Shown: positions 1 to 8,769, counted from the first letter of the stretch. The stretch: DNA of 64,000 nucleotides from Myxococcales bacterium (GCA_016699535.1 CP064980.1:3542001-3606000); one strand, 5' to 3'. The notes: generated from the sequence alone by a model not told the origin. A program made the numbers and translations.

Positions 1-1
1 A

Positions 2-547
2 CGAGCTGATCTGCGAGCCCTCAGAGAGCAGCAAGCAGCAAGCCGTGGACGCTACGAGCTTGCCAAATCAGAAGCGTGGCCAAATATCACCCTAAGCGCT
101 CTTGCCGGAAGCGAAGAAGGCATACCGCTCGTAGGCGGAGCGCTGTCGATCCCTATTCCACTGTTCAACCGAAACCAAGGACGCATTCAAGAAACCAAAG
201 CTGGGATCGATCGTTCGCTGGCGGAGCACGAGCTCGGTGAGCTCTCGGCACAGCGCGAGGTCGTAGCCGCACACACGCGTTATCAAACAGGGATCCGCAC
301 CGCACAAAGATTACGGCAGTTGGTTGTCGGGACACTGGAGCAAAATCTGTTGCTTCTTCAGCGTGCTTTCGATGCAGGTAAAGCCACCTGGCCAGAGGTT
401 GTGCTCATTCGTCGCTCGCTGGTGGATGGGCAACGTGAACTGATTTCCGCGGAGGCCAATGCCCGACAGGCCTGGATCGCGCTCCAGATTGCAACCGGAA
501 GAATGCCTGTGCCCCTGCCCAAACGCAAACCAAAGGAGAAACAATGA
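2..547 (+). CDS. czcC: Outer-membrane efflux protein, TolC/CzcC family (3' part)
   Basis: The reading frame is open from the left edge and ends at 547; the N-terminal part lies outside the window. About 180 residues are visible. They show the long alpha-helical, Gln/Glu/Arg-rich character of TolC-family efflux proteins, with the familiar stretch WPNITLSALAG followed by LSIPIPLFNRNQGRI, which is typical of the second OEP repeat. The product should form the trimeric outer-membrane channel of a tripartite RND heavy-metal exporter. Its stop overlaps the start of the next gene (ATGA at 544), so it is translationally coupled to the membrane-fusion protein. Assignment to CzcC rests on the downstream CzcB/CzcA genes. 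Confidence 0.85.
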   Translation, partial: RADLRALREQQAASRGRYELAKSEAWPNITLSALAGSEEGIPLVGGALSIPIPLFNRNQGRIQETKAGIDRSLAEHELGELSAQREVVAAHTRYQTGIRTAQRLRQLVVGTLEQNLLLLQRAFDAGKATWPEVVLIRRSLVDGQRELISAEANARQAWIALQIATGRMPVPLPKRKPKEKQ

Positions 548-1745
548 TACGGCGAAACCTACTTATCCATTTGATGGCCCTCGCACTGGGCATAGGATTT
601 GGAGCGTGCTCGTCCAAAACCAAAGAGCAACATGCAAAGCATGATAACAACGATGCGCATAAGGAGGGAATCGTTGTGCTTACTGCCGAAGCTGCTACGC
701 GAGTCCGCATTCGAACAAGCCCCGTGCAAAACCGCGTACTATCCGGTGTGATTTCCACGACCGGAAGGGTCGACTTCAACCAGGATAACCTCGCTCATGT
801 CTCGCCGCGTGTACCTGGAAGGGTGCACCAGGTCCACGCAGTCCTCGGCGCGCAGGTGAAAAAAGGGCAGAGCCTTGCTGTGATTGATTCGATTTCGTTT
901 GGACAAGCCAAAAGCACATTCTTGCAAGCAAAGGCGCAGCTTGAACTTGCAACCAGCACACTTGAGCGTGAACAGGGTCTGCTCGCGGATCAGATTACAA
1001 GCCAGCAGTCCGTGCTCGAGGCGCAAGCGAGCCACCAGCGTGCGAACGCCACATTCCAAAGTGCACGACAACAACTACGCCTATTGGGGTTATCCAACCG
1101 CCAAATTGATTCCGTGAGTTATGATGACTCCGCAGCGGCACTTTTTCCCTTGCCAGCTCCCATTTCTGGAACCATCGTTGAAAAACATATCAGTTTGGGC
1201 GAAATCGTTTCACCTGGAAACAACGTATTTACAGTGGCAGATCTCTCAAGTTTGTGGATCTGGATTGACATCTATGAACGCGACTTGGCTCACGTTCACT
1301 TGGATGATGACGTGGTGCTCAGCGTAGACACCTTTCCTGACCAAATTTCAAGGGCAAAGTAGCCTATATTCGCAATGAGATCGATCCGGACACACGAACC
1401 GCTCGGGCTCGTATCGACGTCCACAATCCAGACAGAGCCCTCAAGCCAGGCATGTTTGCAAATGTAGTCGTCTCCGATCCACATGGCGTAGACGGAGCGC
1501 TCTCGCCGAAAACCCTCGTGGTGCCCATGGGCGCCATTCAAAGAGACGGCAAGGAGCAAGTAGCTTTTGTTCCAAAAGGAGAACGTCGCTTCGAGCGCCG
1601 TGTGCTTACGCTTGGCCAGCAAACGGATGCCTACGCTGAGGTCTTAAGTGGCCTGAAAGCTAGCGACTCGGTAGTAATCGAGGGGACCTTCATTCTTAAA
1701 TCCGAGGCCGCCAAAAATACCCTGGGCGGCGGTCATGACGACTAA
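544..1745 (+). CDS. czcB: RND efflux membrane-fusion lipoprotein, CzcB-like (one frameshift)
   Basis: Periplasmic adaptor of a CzcCBA-type efflux pump. The N-terminus has a signal peptide with lipobox FGAC near residue 22, followed by a His-rich segment (HAKHDNNDAHKE) that may bind metal. Barrel-sandwich and coiled-coil regions follow (GRVHQVHAVLGAQVKKGQSL; QAKAQLELATSTLEREQ). The frame stops at 1362 in mid-domain, and the missing C-terminal part (GKVAYIRNEIDPDTRTARA... LKPGMFANV) resumes one frame over and runs to 1745. One missing T in the run near 1350 (caaattt) would restore DQIFKGKV. This matches the homopolymer length errors seen elsewhere in the window, so one CDS is reported. Joined length is about 400 aa, normal for the family. 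Confidence 0.85.
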
Positions 1746-1757
1746 GGGACAAAGCAA

Positions 1758-4700
1758 ATGATTAACCGCATCATCGATTTTTCTCTAAACCACCGTTTGC
1801 TGGTTATCATCGGCTGGTTTTTGACGGTGGCTATCGGAGCGTATTCCCTCTCTGATCTGCCAATCGACGCAGTGCCCGATGTGACCAACGTTCAGGTTCA
1901 AGTGCTGACCAACACTCCCGGTTTGGCTCCAGAAGAGGTGGAAAAGTTTATCACCTTCCCTGTCGAGACGGCCATGAGCGGTGTGCCCAAGGTCGAAGAG
2001 ATTCGGTCCGTATCCAAATTTGGTTTATCGGTTGTCACGGTGGTGTTCGAAGAGGGCTCCGACATTTACTGGGCACGTCAGCAGGTCAGCGAACGTCTCA
2101 CCGAGGCGCGTGAACAGATCCCGCAGGGCTATGGCGAACCTGCGATGGGACCCATTTCCACTGGCTTGGGTGAAATCTATCAGTTCGAGGTTAAGGGCGA
2201 ACCGATGTGCGAGGCCGAGCAAGAGGATACAGAGGAGTGTTATACGCCAATGGAGCTGCGCACGATTCTCGATTGGTACGTCAACTATCAGCTTCGCTCA
2301 GTGCCGGGCATTGTCGAGGTAAACTCATTCGGCGGCCAGCTCAAAACATACCAGGCCACGCTCGATCCAAAGCAGTTGGTGGCCTACGGTCTGAGTGTTG
2401 GAGATGTACTCAGTGCTCTGGAGGCCAACAACCGTAACGTCGGCGGTGGTTACATCGCGCATCAGGGTGAGCAGTATCTTGTGCGTGGCGAAGGGCTAAT
2501 TGAAGATCTTGAATCGCTTGGCAGCATCGTGCTAAGCCATGACGCGCAGGGCACGCCAGTGTATGTTCGGGACGTCGGCCAAGTGCAGTTCGCGCCCATG
2601 ATTCGACAAGGGGCGGTCACGCGTGACGGTCGCGGTGAGACCGTCGTTGGCATCGTCATGATGCTTATGGGCGAGAACTCTCGCGCTGTGGTGAATCGCG
2701 TCAAAGACAAGATCAAACAGGTCAAAAAGACGCTTCCCAAGGGTGTGAGCATCGAGACGTACTACGACCGTACCGAGCTTGTGGAGCGCACCATCAAAAC
2801 CGTCGCGACAAACCTGGTTGAGGGAAGCCTGTTGGTCGTCATTGTACTGCTTCTTTTGCTCGGCAATCTTCGTGCAGCGCTAATTGTGGCTTTGGCCATC
2901 CCGCTCTCCTTTGTGGTAGCGATTATTGGAATGAAGTGGGCGGGGTTGTCGGCAAATCTTATGAGTCTCGGAGCAGTAGACTTTGGCATCATTGTGGATG
3001 GCGCTGTCGTGATGATCGAAAACATTGTTCGAGTGCTTCACGATACCAAACACGCAAAGGACGCCTCACACCTCGAGAAGGTCCGCTCTGCAGCTCGCGA
3101 TGTTGCCCGCCCGGTACTTTTCGCTGTCGGGATTATTATGATCGTTTATCTCCCGATCCTTGGCCTTCGTGGCGTCGAGGGAAAAATGTTCATCCCGATG
3201 GCCCTGACCGTCATGTTTGCACTTTTTGGTTCGCTTGTGGTTGCACTTACCCTCATGCCGGTCCTCGCGAGCTTCTTTCTCAAAAACATTTCAGAAAAGG
3301 AGCCCTGGCTCTTTCGTATGGCCAAAAGGGTCTACGTGCCACTGCTCGGCCTGGTCCTTCGCCACAAGGCTCGCACCTTTGGAGCTGCCGTGGGCATCTT
3401 TGTGATCAGTCTTTTTCTCATACCGTTTTTGGGCGCAGAGTTCATTCCCAAACTCGATGAAGGCGCTATCGCGATGCAAATTTGGCGTCTGCCTAGCGTC
3501 TCGCTTGAGCAGTCGAACGACATCAGCACGATGGCTGAACAAGTACTCAAAGAGCAGTTCCCTGAAGTGGACACGGTTGTCTCCCGCACCGGACGCGCTG
3601 AAATTGCGACCGATCCAATGGGCGTGGAGATAAGCGATACTTACATTATTTTGAAGCCACCAGACACGTGGCGATTCAAGACCAAGGAAGCGCTACTCGA
3701 GGCCATCGACGAAGCAATAAAAAAGAACGTTCCAGGAGCCATCTTTAGTTATTCCCAACCCATTGAGCTTCGTGTGCAAGAACTCATCTCCGGAGTGCGT
3801 TCTGACATCGCGATTCAGATCTACGGCGATGATTTAGATTTGCTCAAGCAAAAAGCCGACGCGGTTGCTGCCATCGTTCAAAAGGTTCCGGGCGCCGCTG
3901 ATGTCAAGGCAGAACAGACGCAAGGGTTGCCGTTGCTGCGCATCCACATCGATCGAGCTGCCATTGCACGCTATGGCATCACGGCAACACAGGTTCTCGA
4001 TGTCATCGAAACAGTGGGCGGCAAACGAGTCGGCACTGTGCTCGAAGGCCAAAAACGTTTTGCTTTGCAAGTGCGTTTCGATCACGATGTACGAAAAGAC
4101 TTGCGTGCCATTCGCGATCTGCGCATAGGCGTGCCGCAACAATATGGCCCCACAATGCAGATTCCGATCTCCCAGTTGGCGCAGATCACGCTTGAGGAGG
4201 GACCCGCTCAGATCAGCCGCGAGCGAATTAGTCGGCGTATCAACGTGGAGGCCAATGTGCGGGGGCGTGACCTGGCTTCCTTCGTCTCCGATGCGCAGGC
4301 AGCAGTTGCTGCGAAAGTGGAGCTACCCCAGGGTTGGCTGATCGAGTGGGGCGGTCAATTCGAAAACCTCCAGAAAGCATCGAAGCGTCTCGCATTGCTT
4401 ATCCCCATTGCGATGTTGCTCATTTTTTTCCTGCTTTATTCCACCTTCAACTCAGCACGCCTTGCAGCGCTCATCTACCTAAACGTTCCGATGGCCATCA
4501 CGGGCGGACTCGTTGCCCTGAGCATTCGCGGATATCCGCTTTCTATTTCAGCAGGCGTCGGGTTCATCGCACTTTTTGGCGTTGCAGTGATGAACGGTGT
4601 TGTGTTGGTCTCCTATATGGTTCAACGGCAAAAAGAAGGGGAAGATCCGGATAGCGCTGCGCGACAAGGAGGCATCTCGCGTCTTAGGCCCGTGCTGATG

Positions 4701-4892
4701 ACAGCGCTTACCGGCATCATTGGTTTTGCTCCGATGGCGATTGCGACAAGCGCTGGCGCTGAGGTGCAGCGTCCGCTTGCGACCGTTGTGATTGGCGGAT
4801 TGTGTACTTCGCTTCTGCTCACACTTCTTGTGATTCCGTCGGTCTATACATGGTTTGTAAAACAGGATAAGCAAAAAAACATAGTCCGATGA
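1758..4892 (+). CDS. czcA: Heavy-metal RND efflux transporter, CzcA family
   Basis: Inner-membrane proton-driven exporter of divalent cations, 1044 aa, full family length. It starts MINRIIDFSLNHRLLV, the classic N-terminal TM1 of CzcA proteins. The HME-RND signature DFGIIVDGAVVMIEN lies near residue 408 in TM4, which is the Zn/Co/Cd/Ni type rather than the Cu/Ag type (GVMVDA). Two large periplasmic loops and twelve TM segments are recognisable. A Cys/Glu-rich insertion (CEAEQEDTEECYTP, about residues 150-165) in the first periplasmic loop is unusual. It lies 12 nt after czcB and overlaps czcD by 4 nt, so all four genes form one operon. Substrate is inferred from the signature only. Confidence 0.95.
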   Translation: MINRIIDFSLNHRLLVIIGWFLTVAIGAYSLSDLPIDAVPDVTNVQVQVLTNTPGLAPEEVEKFITFPVETAMSGVPKVEEIRSVSKFGLSVVTVVFEEGSDIYWARQQVSERLTEAREQIPQGYGEPAMGPISTGLGEIYQFEVKGEPMCEAEQEDTEECYTPMELRTILDWYVNYQLRSVPGIVEVNSFGGQLKTYQATLDPKQLVAYGLSVGDVLSALEANNRNVGGGYIAHQGEQYLVRGEGLIEDLESLGSIVLSHDAQGTPVYVRDVGQVQFAPMIRQGAVTRDGRGETVVGIVMMLMGENSRAVVNRVKDKIKQVKKTLPKGVSIETYYDRTELVERTIKTVATNLVEGSLLVVIVLLLLLGNLRAALIVALAIPLSFVVAIIGMKWAGLSANLMSLGAVDFGIIVDGAVVMIENIVRVLHDTKHAKDASHLEKVRSAARDVARPVLFAVGIIMIVYLPILGLRGVEGKMFIPMALTVMFALFGSLVVALTLMPVLASFFLKNISEKEPWLFRMAKRVYVPLLGLVLRHKARTFGAAVGIFVISLFLIPFLGAEFIPKLDEGAIAMQIWRLPSVSLEQSNDISTMAEQVLKEQFPEVDTVVSRTGRAEIATDPMGVEISDTYIILKPPDTWRFKTKEALLEAIDEAIKKNVPGAIFSYSQPIELRVQELISGVRSDIAIQIYGDDLDLLKQKADAVAAIVQKVPGAADVKAEQTQGLPLLRIHIDRAAIARYGITATQVLDVIETVGGKRVGTVLEGQKRFALQVRFDHDVRKDLRAIRDLRIGVPQQYGPTMQIPISQLAQITLEEGPAQISRERISRRINVEANVRGRDLASFVSDAQAAVAAKVELPQGWLIEWGGQFENLQKASKRLALLIPIAMLLIFFLLYSTFNSARLAALIYLNVPMAITGGLVALSIRGYPLSISAGVGFIALFGVAVMNGVVLVSYMVQRQKEGEDPDSAARQGGISRLRPVLMTALTGIIGFAPMAIATSAGAEVQRPLATVVIGGLCTSLLLTLLVIPSVYTWFVKQDKQKNIVR

Positions 4893-5821
4893 GCGAAGAT
4901 CACACACATGGGTCAGCGGCTAACGTGCGGCAGGCCGCAGGCAAGTATAAACATCGGCTCTTATGGTCATTTTGGGTCATAGGCGGATATTTTATAGTGG
5001 AGCTCGTGGGCGGCCTGATGACCAATTCACTGGCGCTGCTCTCAGATGCCGGTCATATGTTAACCGACGTGCTTGGGCTTGGCATGGCGGTAGCTGCCAT
5101 CCGTGCAGCTGACCGCGTCAAGCGCGATCCACAGAAAACCTTCGGTTTATACCGCTTGGAAATCCTGGCTGCACTCGCCAATGCGGTGCTGCTATTCGGT
5201 GTCGCACTATACATCCTTTACGAAGCCATTGAGCGTTTCCAAAAGCCTCCTGCAGTACTCGGGGCGCCCATGCTTTTTGTTGCCATCATCGGGCTTGCGG
5301 TCAACCTGCTGGTTTTCTTTTGGCTCAGGGGCGGCGCCAGTGAAAGCATCAATGTTGAAGGCGCCTATCTTGAAGTGCTTGCTGATTTGCTTGGCTCCGT
5401 TGGGGTGATTGTAGCAGCGGTTGTCATTCAGGCCACTGGCTTTCGGCTTATCGATCCCATCTTCGGCACCGTTATTGGGGTGTTTGTGCTGCCTCGCACA
5501 TGGCGCTTGGCGCGCAAAGCCATCCGGATTCTGATTCAAGCTGCCCCACCCGATCTGGACATCAAAGCCATGCATGCGGCCCTCGAAAACATTGATGGCG
5601 TCTGTGCGATTCATGACCTGCACGCATGGACCCTTACCTCGGGCATGGAAATTTGCTCGGTGCATTTGTGCTTGCAAGAAGGAGCTGAAACAGCGTCCGT
5701 GCTCAAGACGGCCCAGAATATCCTCCATGATCAATTCGGTATGAACCATCCCACCATCCAAATCGAGCCTGAAGGTTTTATGCACTGCGAACAAAGCAAT
5801 AGCGGCACCCAAAACTGGTAA
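4889..5821 (+). CDS. czcD: Cation diffusion facilitator, CzcD/ZitB-like
   Basis: 310-aa CDF transporter exporting Zn2+ or related cations from the cytoplasm in exchange for protons. Six TM segments are followed by a C-terminal cytoplasmic ferredoxin-like domain (HDLHAWTLTSGMEICSVHL). A short His-containing N-terminus (EDHTHG) precedes TM1. The TM2 metal motif is intact (H56-x3-D60 in SDAGHMLTD). In TM5 the usual HxxxD reads E162-x3-D166 (LEVLADLLGS), a changed ligand that could alter metal preference. The start codon overlaps the czcA stop. Co-transcription with czcCBA suggests two-step export: CDF to periplasm, RND complex to the outside. Confidence 0.93.
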   Translation: MSEDHTHGSAANVRQAAGKYKHRLLWSFWVIGGYFIVELVGGLMTNSLALLSDAGHMLTDVLGLGMAVAAIRAADRVKRDPQKTFGLYRLEILAALANAVLLFGVALYILYEAIERFQKPPAVLGAPMLFVAIIGLAVNLLVFFWLRGGASESINVEGAYLEVLADLLGSVGVIVAAVVIQATGFRLIDPIFGTVIGVFVLPRTWRLARKAIRILIQAAPPDLDIKAMHAALENIDGVCAIHDLHAWTLTSGMEICSVHLCLQEGAETASVLKTAQNILHDQFGMNHPTIQIEPEGFMHCEQSNSGTQNW

Positions 5822-5882
5822 AAAGTTTGGAACCTGGATTCCCAACCGAACTCAAAAAACACCAGTCGGGCACTACTCCCGC

Positions 5883-5914
5883 TTGACTCTATTGTAAGGT
5901 ACAGAGTGTAATGC
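5883..5914 (+). promoter_or_regulatory. MerR-family promoter/operator, copy 1
   Basis: TTGACT -35 element followed, after an over-long 19-20 bp spacer, by a -10-like gTAATg. The spacer contains the dyad ACTCT-N12-AGAGT. Over-long spacers with a centred ACTCT/AGAGT-type dyad are the hallmark of PbrR/CadR/ZntR-type MerR operators. It points right, towards the merR-like remnant at 6086, but a palindromic element (5909-6071) now separates the two. Copy 2, at 17224, abuts its merR remnant directly. Confidence 0.65.
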
Positions 5915-6071
5915 GGTGTCCGATTGATGTGATTGCGTTTTTCTTGTGAGCTCGCACTGGAGCGTCGCCTCACATACTTGAAATATCACGGGATATTCCT
6001 GCGTTTTCCCGCCTCGCTCCAGTGCAATCTCACTACGCCCTCCCCAATCACATTAATCGGACGCCGTATTA
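5909..6071. repeat. 163-bp imperfect palindromic, MITE-like element
   Basis: Two arms of about 55 bp face each other around a roughly 50-bp centre. Left arm 5909-5964 begins TAATGCGGTGTCCGATT; the reverse complement of the right arm (6014-6071) begins TAATACGGCGTCCGATT. Both continue with Rat-GTGATTG and end GCACTGGAGCG. No ORF fits inside. It lies exactly between a MerR operator and the merR start, whereas the second merR copy has no such insert, which suggests a small mobile insertion. No clear target-site duplication is visible. Alternative: an attC-like or structured RNA element, but the 7-bp integron core sites are not evident. Confidence 0.6.
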
Positions 6072-6085
6072 GACCGCTTAACATC

Positions 6086-6270
6086 ATGAGTAGCTCTGGG
6101 ACTTTTATCATTGTACAACTTACTAAACACACCGGGGTTGGCATCGAGACCATCCAATTTTACGAAAAAAGCTTCTTTTGCCACCCCAGCAGCTGCCTTC
6201 GGGCTCCCGGCAATACCCGCCTGGCACCCTTTGCCAGATAGCAAAGTATCCGTCCCCCGATTCCTGTTAG
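6086..6270 (+). pseudogene. Truncated merR-like regulator, copy 1
   Basis: The start MSSSGTFTIVQLTKHTGVGIETIQFYEK is a MerR winged-helix N-terminus (helix-turn-helix, then the FYE motif). The frame then breaks at a run of six A. One more A would continue LLLPPQQLPSGSRQYPP, the conserved wing (SGxRxY). The sequence stops at 6268-6270 after about 61 codons, so the dimerisation helix and metal loop are absent (MerR proteins are usually about 130-145 aa). It is about 95% identical by eye to 17254-17434, with the same break. A functional full regulator is not present. Confidence 0.75.
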
Positions 6271-6276
6271 CTCCTT

Positions 6277-7299
6277 CTATTTGCTCGATTGAGGTGCGGG
6301 GAACCAACCTTGCGTGCGATTGGCAAAGGCTACGAGTGAGAGCATCACAGGCACCTCGATGAGCACACCAACTACGGTGGCCAGCACCGCTCCGGAAGCG
6401 ATGCCGAACACGCTGACCGCGACGGCAACTGCTAGCTCAAAGAAGTTTGATGTGCCAATCATCGCTGCCGGTGCAGCAACATCAAAAGGCAGCTTAAGTA
6501 ACCGCGCAAGTCCGTAAGCCATGGCGAAGATGCCATAGCTTTGGATCAGAAGTGGGATGGCAATAAGCAGCACGTTCAGTGGCTGCGCCATGATGGTTTG
6601 GGCTTGAAAGCCGAAAAGCAAAACCACGGTGAGCAAAAGCGCAATCATCGACAAAGGTTTTAGCCCCTCGGCCAAGCGGTTAAGTCGCGCTGCGCTCATA
6701 AGACGTTGAGTGAGCATTCCTGCGCAAAGCGGGATGAGCACAAAGATGATAACCGAGGCAATGAGCGTCTCCCACGGAACATGAATATCGGTGACTCCAA
6801 GCAAAAATGCAGCCAGTGGTGCATAGGCGAAGATCATAATGAGGTCATTGACCGAAACCTGCACAAGGGTGTAGTTGGCATCGCCCTTTGTAAGATGGCT
6901 CCAGACAAACACCATCGCAGTGCAGGGCGCAACGCCAAGCAAAATCATGCCAGCAATATATTCTTGGGCGCTTGCAGCAGAAACCATGTCAGCAAAAAGC
7001 ACTTTGAAGAAAAACACACCAAGCCCGGCCATGGTAAAGGGCTTGATAAGCCAGTTGACGACTAGGGTTAACGCCAAGCCCTTGGGCCTTGTGCCAACTT
7101 TTTTGAGGCAACTGGGATCGACCTTGAGCATCATCGGGTAGATCATAAGCCAAATGAGCGTGGCAATTGGCAAATTGACATGGGCCCATTCAAACCGTGC
7201 GACAAGCTCAAAAAAACCGGAGGATACGTGGCCCAACACGATGCCCAAAGCAATCGCCAACGCAACCCAAAGAGACAAATAACGTTCAAAACTGCCCAT
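6277..7299 (-). CDS. acr3: Arsenite efflux permease, ACR3 family
   Basis: 340-aa membrane protein with ten predicted TM helices, of the BASS/ACR3 carrier family that exports As(III) (and sometimes Sb(III)) from the cytoplasm. Diagnostic features are [14 protein letters not shown], the [21 protein letters not shown] segment containing the essential thiolate Cys, and [12 protein letters not shown]. The start at 7299 ([11 protein letters not shown]) is chosen because GGAGG lies 7 nt upstream; an upstream in-frame start at 7335 lacks a ribosome site. No arsR or arsC is seen next to it. A single GTAACC-type palindrome lies 126 bp upstream (7425-7441), but no -24/-12 element was found in between, so its control is unclear. 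The 3' end nearly touches the merR remnant. Confidence 0.95.
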   Translation of the reverse strand: MGSFERYLSLWVALAIALGIVLGHVSSGFFELVARFEWAHVNLPIATLIWLMIYPMMLKVDPSCLKKVGTRPKGLALTLVVNWLIKPFTMAGLGVFFFKVLFADMVSAASAQEYIAGMILLGVAPCTAMVFVWSHLTKGDANYTLVQVSVNDLIMIFAYAPLAAFLLGVTDIHVPWETLIASVIIFVLIPLCAGMLTQRLMSAARLNRLAEGLKPLSMIALLLTVVLLFGFQAQTIMAQPLNVLLIAIPLLIQSYGIFAMAYGLARLLKLPFDVAAPAAMIGTSNFFELAVAVAVSVFGIASGAVLATVVGVLIEVPVMLSLVAFANRTQGWFPAPQSSK

Positions 7300-7424
7300 A
7301 GCAAACCTCCTGCAAACACATCGATGCGTCGCCAAAGGGAAACTACCTTGCTGGAATCGATTCCGGAATAACCATGGTTGCCATCAATTTCCTGGTCAAA
7401 TCAGAATTCTGCACAATACCTACT

Positions 7425-7441
7425 GTAACCCGTTTAGTTAC
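7425..7441. promoter_or_regulatory. Candidate enhancer site (single, imperfect)
   Basis: GTAACCCGTTTAGTTAC matches the GTAACC-N5-GGTTAC palindrome found at 8753, 8776, 18841, 18862 and 21898, with one mismatch in the right half. It lies in the 233-bp gap upstream of acr3. No GG-N10-GC sigma-54 element was found between it and the acr3 start on the minus strand. A perfect 12-bp palindrome GGAATCGATTCC (7352-7363) and little else lie in the same gap. Confidence 0.4.
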
Positions 7442-7532
7442 AAGAGGCGATCCACTCCGCGCGTTTCTCGGCATCAGAGGCTTCCCCCTGTTCGGGGTTG
7501 ATGCGTCACAATGATCGGTGTGTTCGTTCATT

Positions 7533-7937
7533 TTAATCGTTTATGCGTCGGGAAACGGAATCCAGGGAAAGAAGTCCATGCGTCCTCATGATGTCATCGC
7601 GTTCTTTTGCCCACTTTTCTGGAAAATTCTTGATGCACATCTCACAGCATTGATTGAATACCAGCGTTTTTCCTTGATACTCTGCAACCGGACCATCATA
7701 GGTCACCCGGCTTTGAAACTTGCCAAGGTCTTTTTTATCAAGGGGCGATCCACTCATTGCGCAGGTCTCGTTATTAACGTGTACGACATCGCCTTGCACG
7801 GTGTAGACATGCGCTGATTCAGGCTGCTTCGTTTCAACAACTTGCGAGGCAACGCTTTTTTCCGAATTGCTCTTGCCGCAAGCGCCAAGCATGGCTGCTC
7901 CAAACATAAAAAACATAAATTTCGACGGCTTTTTCAT
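7533..7937 (-). CDS. Cys-rich lipoprotein with YHS/TRASH-like metal-binding region
   Basis: 134-aa exported lipoprotein: MKKPSKFMFFMFGAAMLGAC gives a signal peptide with lipobox LGAC. The mature part has a YHS/TRASH-like pattern: ETCAMSGSPLDKKDLG, then VTYDGPVAEYQGKTL, then NQCCEMCIKNFPEKW. This arrangement of Cys (C..., CCxxC) with a beta-hairpin is typical of small soft-metal-binding domains in copper and mercury loci. The ATG at 7937 is preferred over a TTG at 7958 because the signal peptide begins there. It is the last gene of a minus-strand operon (39-aa lipoprotein, DUF3347 protein, this gene) predicted to be under sigma-54 control. Metal specificity is inferred from context. Confidence 0.7.
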   Translation of the reverse strand: MKKPSKFMFFMFGAAMLGACGKSNSEKSVASQVVETKQPESAHVYTVQGDVVHVNNETCAMSGSPLDKKDLGKFQSRVTYDGPVAEYQGKTLVFNQCCEMCIKNFPEKWAKERDDIMRTHGLLSLDSVSRRIND

Positions 7938-7966
7938 TTTAAATTCCGTTCCAGACAAAATTGCGG

Positions 7967-8509
7967 TTAGTGGTGTTTTCTAGAATGCGAACTGCCCCCG
8001 ACAATCTCCCCACAGGAACGCATTTTTGGACCACTGCGGTATGGGTTTTTGCTTTCACCGCGCCTTTGCAGCCAGCTCGCTTTCACTTTGGAGCAATAAA
8101 GCACATCGATGCCAGCAGGCTTGGACATCGTGCCCCACATGGCCATCGGCATGGATAGCTTTTTAAAGGCAGTCCTCGCTTGCTCGATCTGAGTTGCTTT
8201 GCCGAGTAAACTTGCTGCCTTTTTTAGGTCACCAGGGATGTTCTTATAGTGGCTCTCGTGCTCGCCACTTACTTTTTGTGTTTTTAACTTTTTTGCTTCT
8301 TTGATGATTTTTGCCGCAGCGCCTTTCACTTCGTTCAAACTGTCTTTCGAAAGTGACTCTTGAATTCTGAGATAAGAAACAAGAATTGGCTGCATCGCGC
8401 TATCGAATTTTTCTGCTCCGGAGCCCATGGCGCTTTCCTCCGCCACCGCGGATGACGTTACGCCAAAACAAATCAATAAATAAAAAACAAACAAACGAAC
8501 AAATAACAT
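7967..8509 (-). CDS. Secreted DUF3347-domain protein
   Basis: About 180 aa with a cleavable signal peptide (VFYLLICFGVTSSAVAEE) followed by one DUF3347 domain. That domain is a helical bundle ending in AFKKLSMPMAMWG and then the motif VLYCSKVKASWLQ...NPYRSGPKMRSCGEIVGG. The family consensus there is CPMA...WL...NPYFG..MLxCGE. DUF3347 occurs free or at the end of CusB proteins in copper systems and is thought to bind Cu+ via Met/His/Cys; the exact role is not established. An excellent ribosome site (AGGAGGAG) precedes the ATG at 8509. It is followed by the Cys-rich lipoprotein gene and preceded by the 39-aa lipoprotein gene. Confidence 0.8.
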   Translation of the reverse strand: MLFVRLFVFYLLICFGVTSSAVAEESAMGSGAEKFDSAMQPILVSYLRIQESLSKDSLNEVKGAAAKIIKEAKKLKTQKVSGEHESHYKNIPGDLKKAASLLGKATQIEQARTAFKKLSMPMAMWGTMSKPAGIDVLYCSKVKASWLQRRGESKNPYRSGPKMRSCGEIVGGSSHSRKHH

Positions 8510-8536
8510 CACTCTCCTCCTAATAATATGTTTAAT

Positions 8537-8655
8537 TTAATCAGGTTTTGTTCCTGTCTCCTTTGCAGCCGAAGTCGTGGCACATGAAAAAAGCGTCATA
8601 AACAGAAAACCAGTCCCCGCCGAAACAACCAAACTTGTTGAATGAAGAATTTCAT
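8537..8655 (-). CDS. Small (about 39 aa) lipoprotein, one probable homopolymer frameshift
   Basis: An ATG at 8655 with AGGGG upstream begins MKFFIQQV. If one T is restored in the run near 8633 it continues LVVSAGTGFLFMTLFSC-ATTSAAKETGTKPD and stops at 8537. That is a textbook lipoprotein signal (basic start, hydrophobic core, lipobox LFSC) with a mature part of about 15 residues. As read, the frames are split, so either a TTG start at 8632 or a sequence error is needed. It is the first gene after a minus-strand sigma-54 promoter (8687-8703) and sits just upstream of the DUF3347 gene. No homologue recognised. Confidence 0.45.
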
Positions 8656-8686
8656 ACCGCCCCTGCGCGGGGCACAAGATTTTCAA

Positions 8687-8703
8687 AGCAAAACCCATGC
8701 CAG
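8687..8703 (-). promoter_or_regulatory. Sigma-54 -24/-12 promoter for the small lipoprotein operon
   Basis: Read on the minus strand: TGGCATGGGTTTTGCTT, with GG-N10-GC spacing exactly as required by RpoN. The -12 GC lies 72-73 bp from the centre of the nearer GTAACC palindrome (8753-8769), mirroring the plus-strand arrangement on the other side. Confidence 0.7.
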
Positions 8704-8752
8704 GTTGTAGATCCTCAAATTCAAGGCAAACAATGGGAGGGGCGCAAACAAC

Positions 8753-8769
8753 GTAACCCATACGGTTAC
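8753..8769. promoter_or_regulatory. Enhancer palindrome GTAACC-N5-GGTTAC (site A, copA region)
   Basis: GTAACCCATACGGTTAC, a perfect 6+6 inverted repeat. It is paired with 8776-8792 at 23 bp centre to centre (about two helical turns). Dimeric sites in pairs upstream of sigma-54 promoters are the usual layout for NtrC-family activators; the likely binder is the regulator at 20492. Confidence 0.7.

Noticed and set aside
5909..6071. Integron attC site
   Set aside because: Size and palindromy fit loosely, but the GTTRRRY/RYYYAAC core sites are not seen and there is no integrase or cassette array.
7300..7424. Sigma-54 promoter for acr3 below the 7425 palindrome
   Set aside because: I searched the minus strand for GG-N10-GC and found only N9 or N11 near-misses.
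8537..8761. 74-codon minus-strand ORF read as one protein
   Set aside because: Its first half runs through the sigma-54 promoter and an enhancer site; the lipoprotein start at 8655 with a ribosome site fits better.
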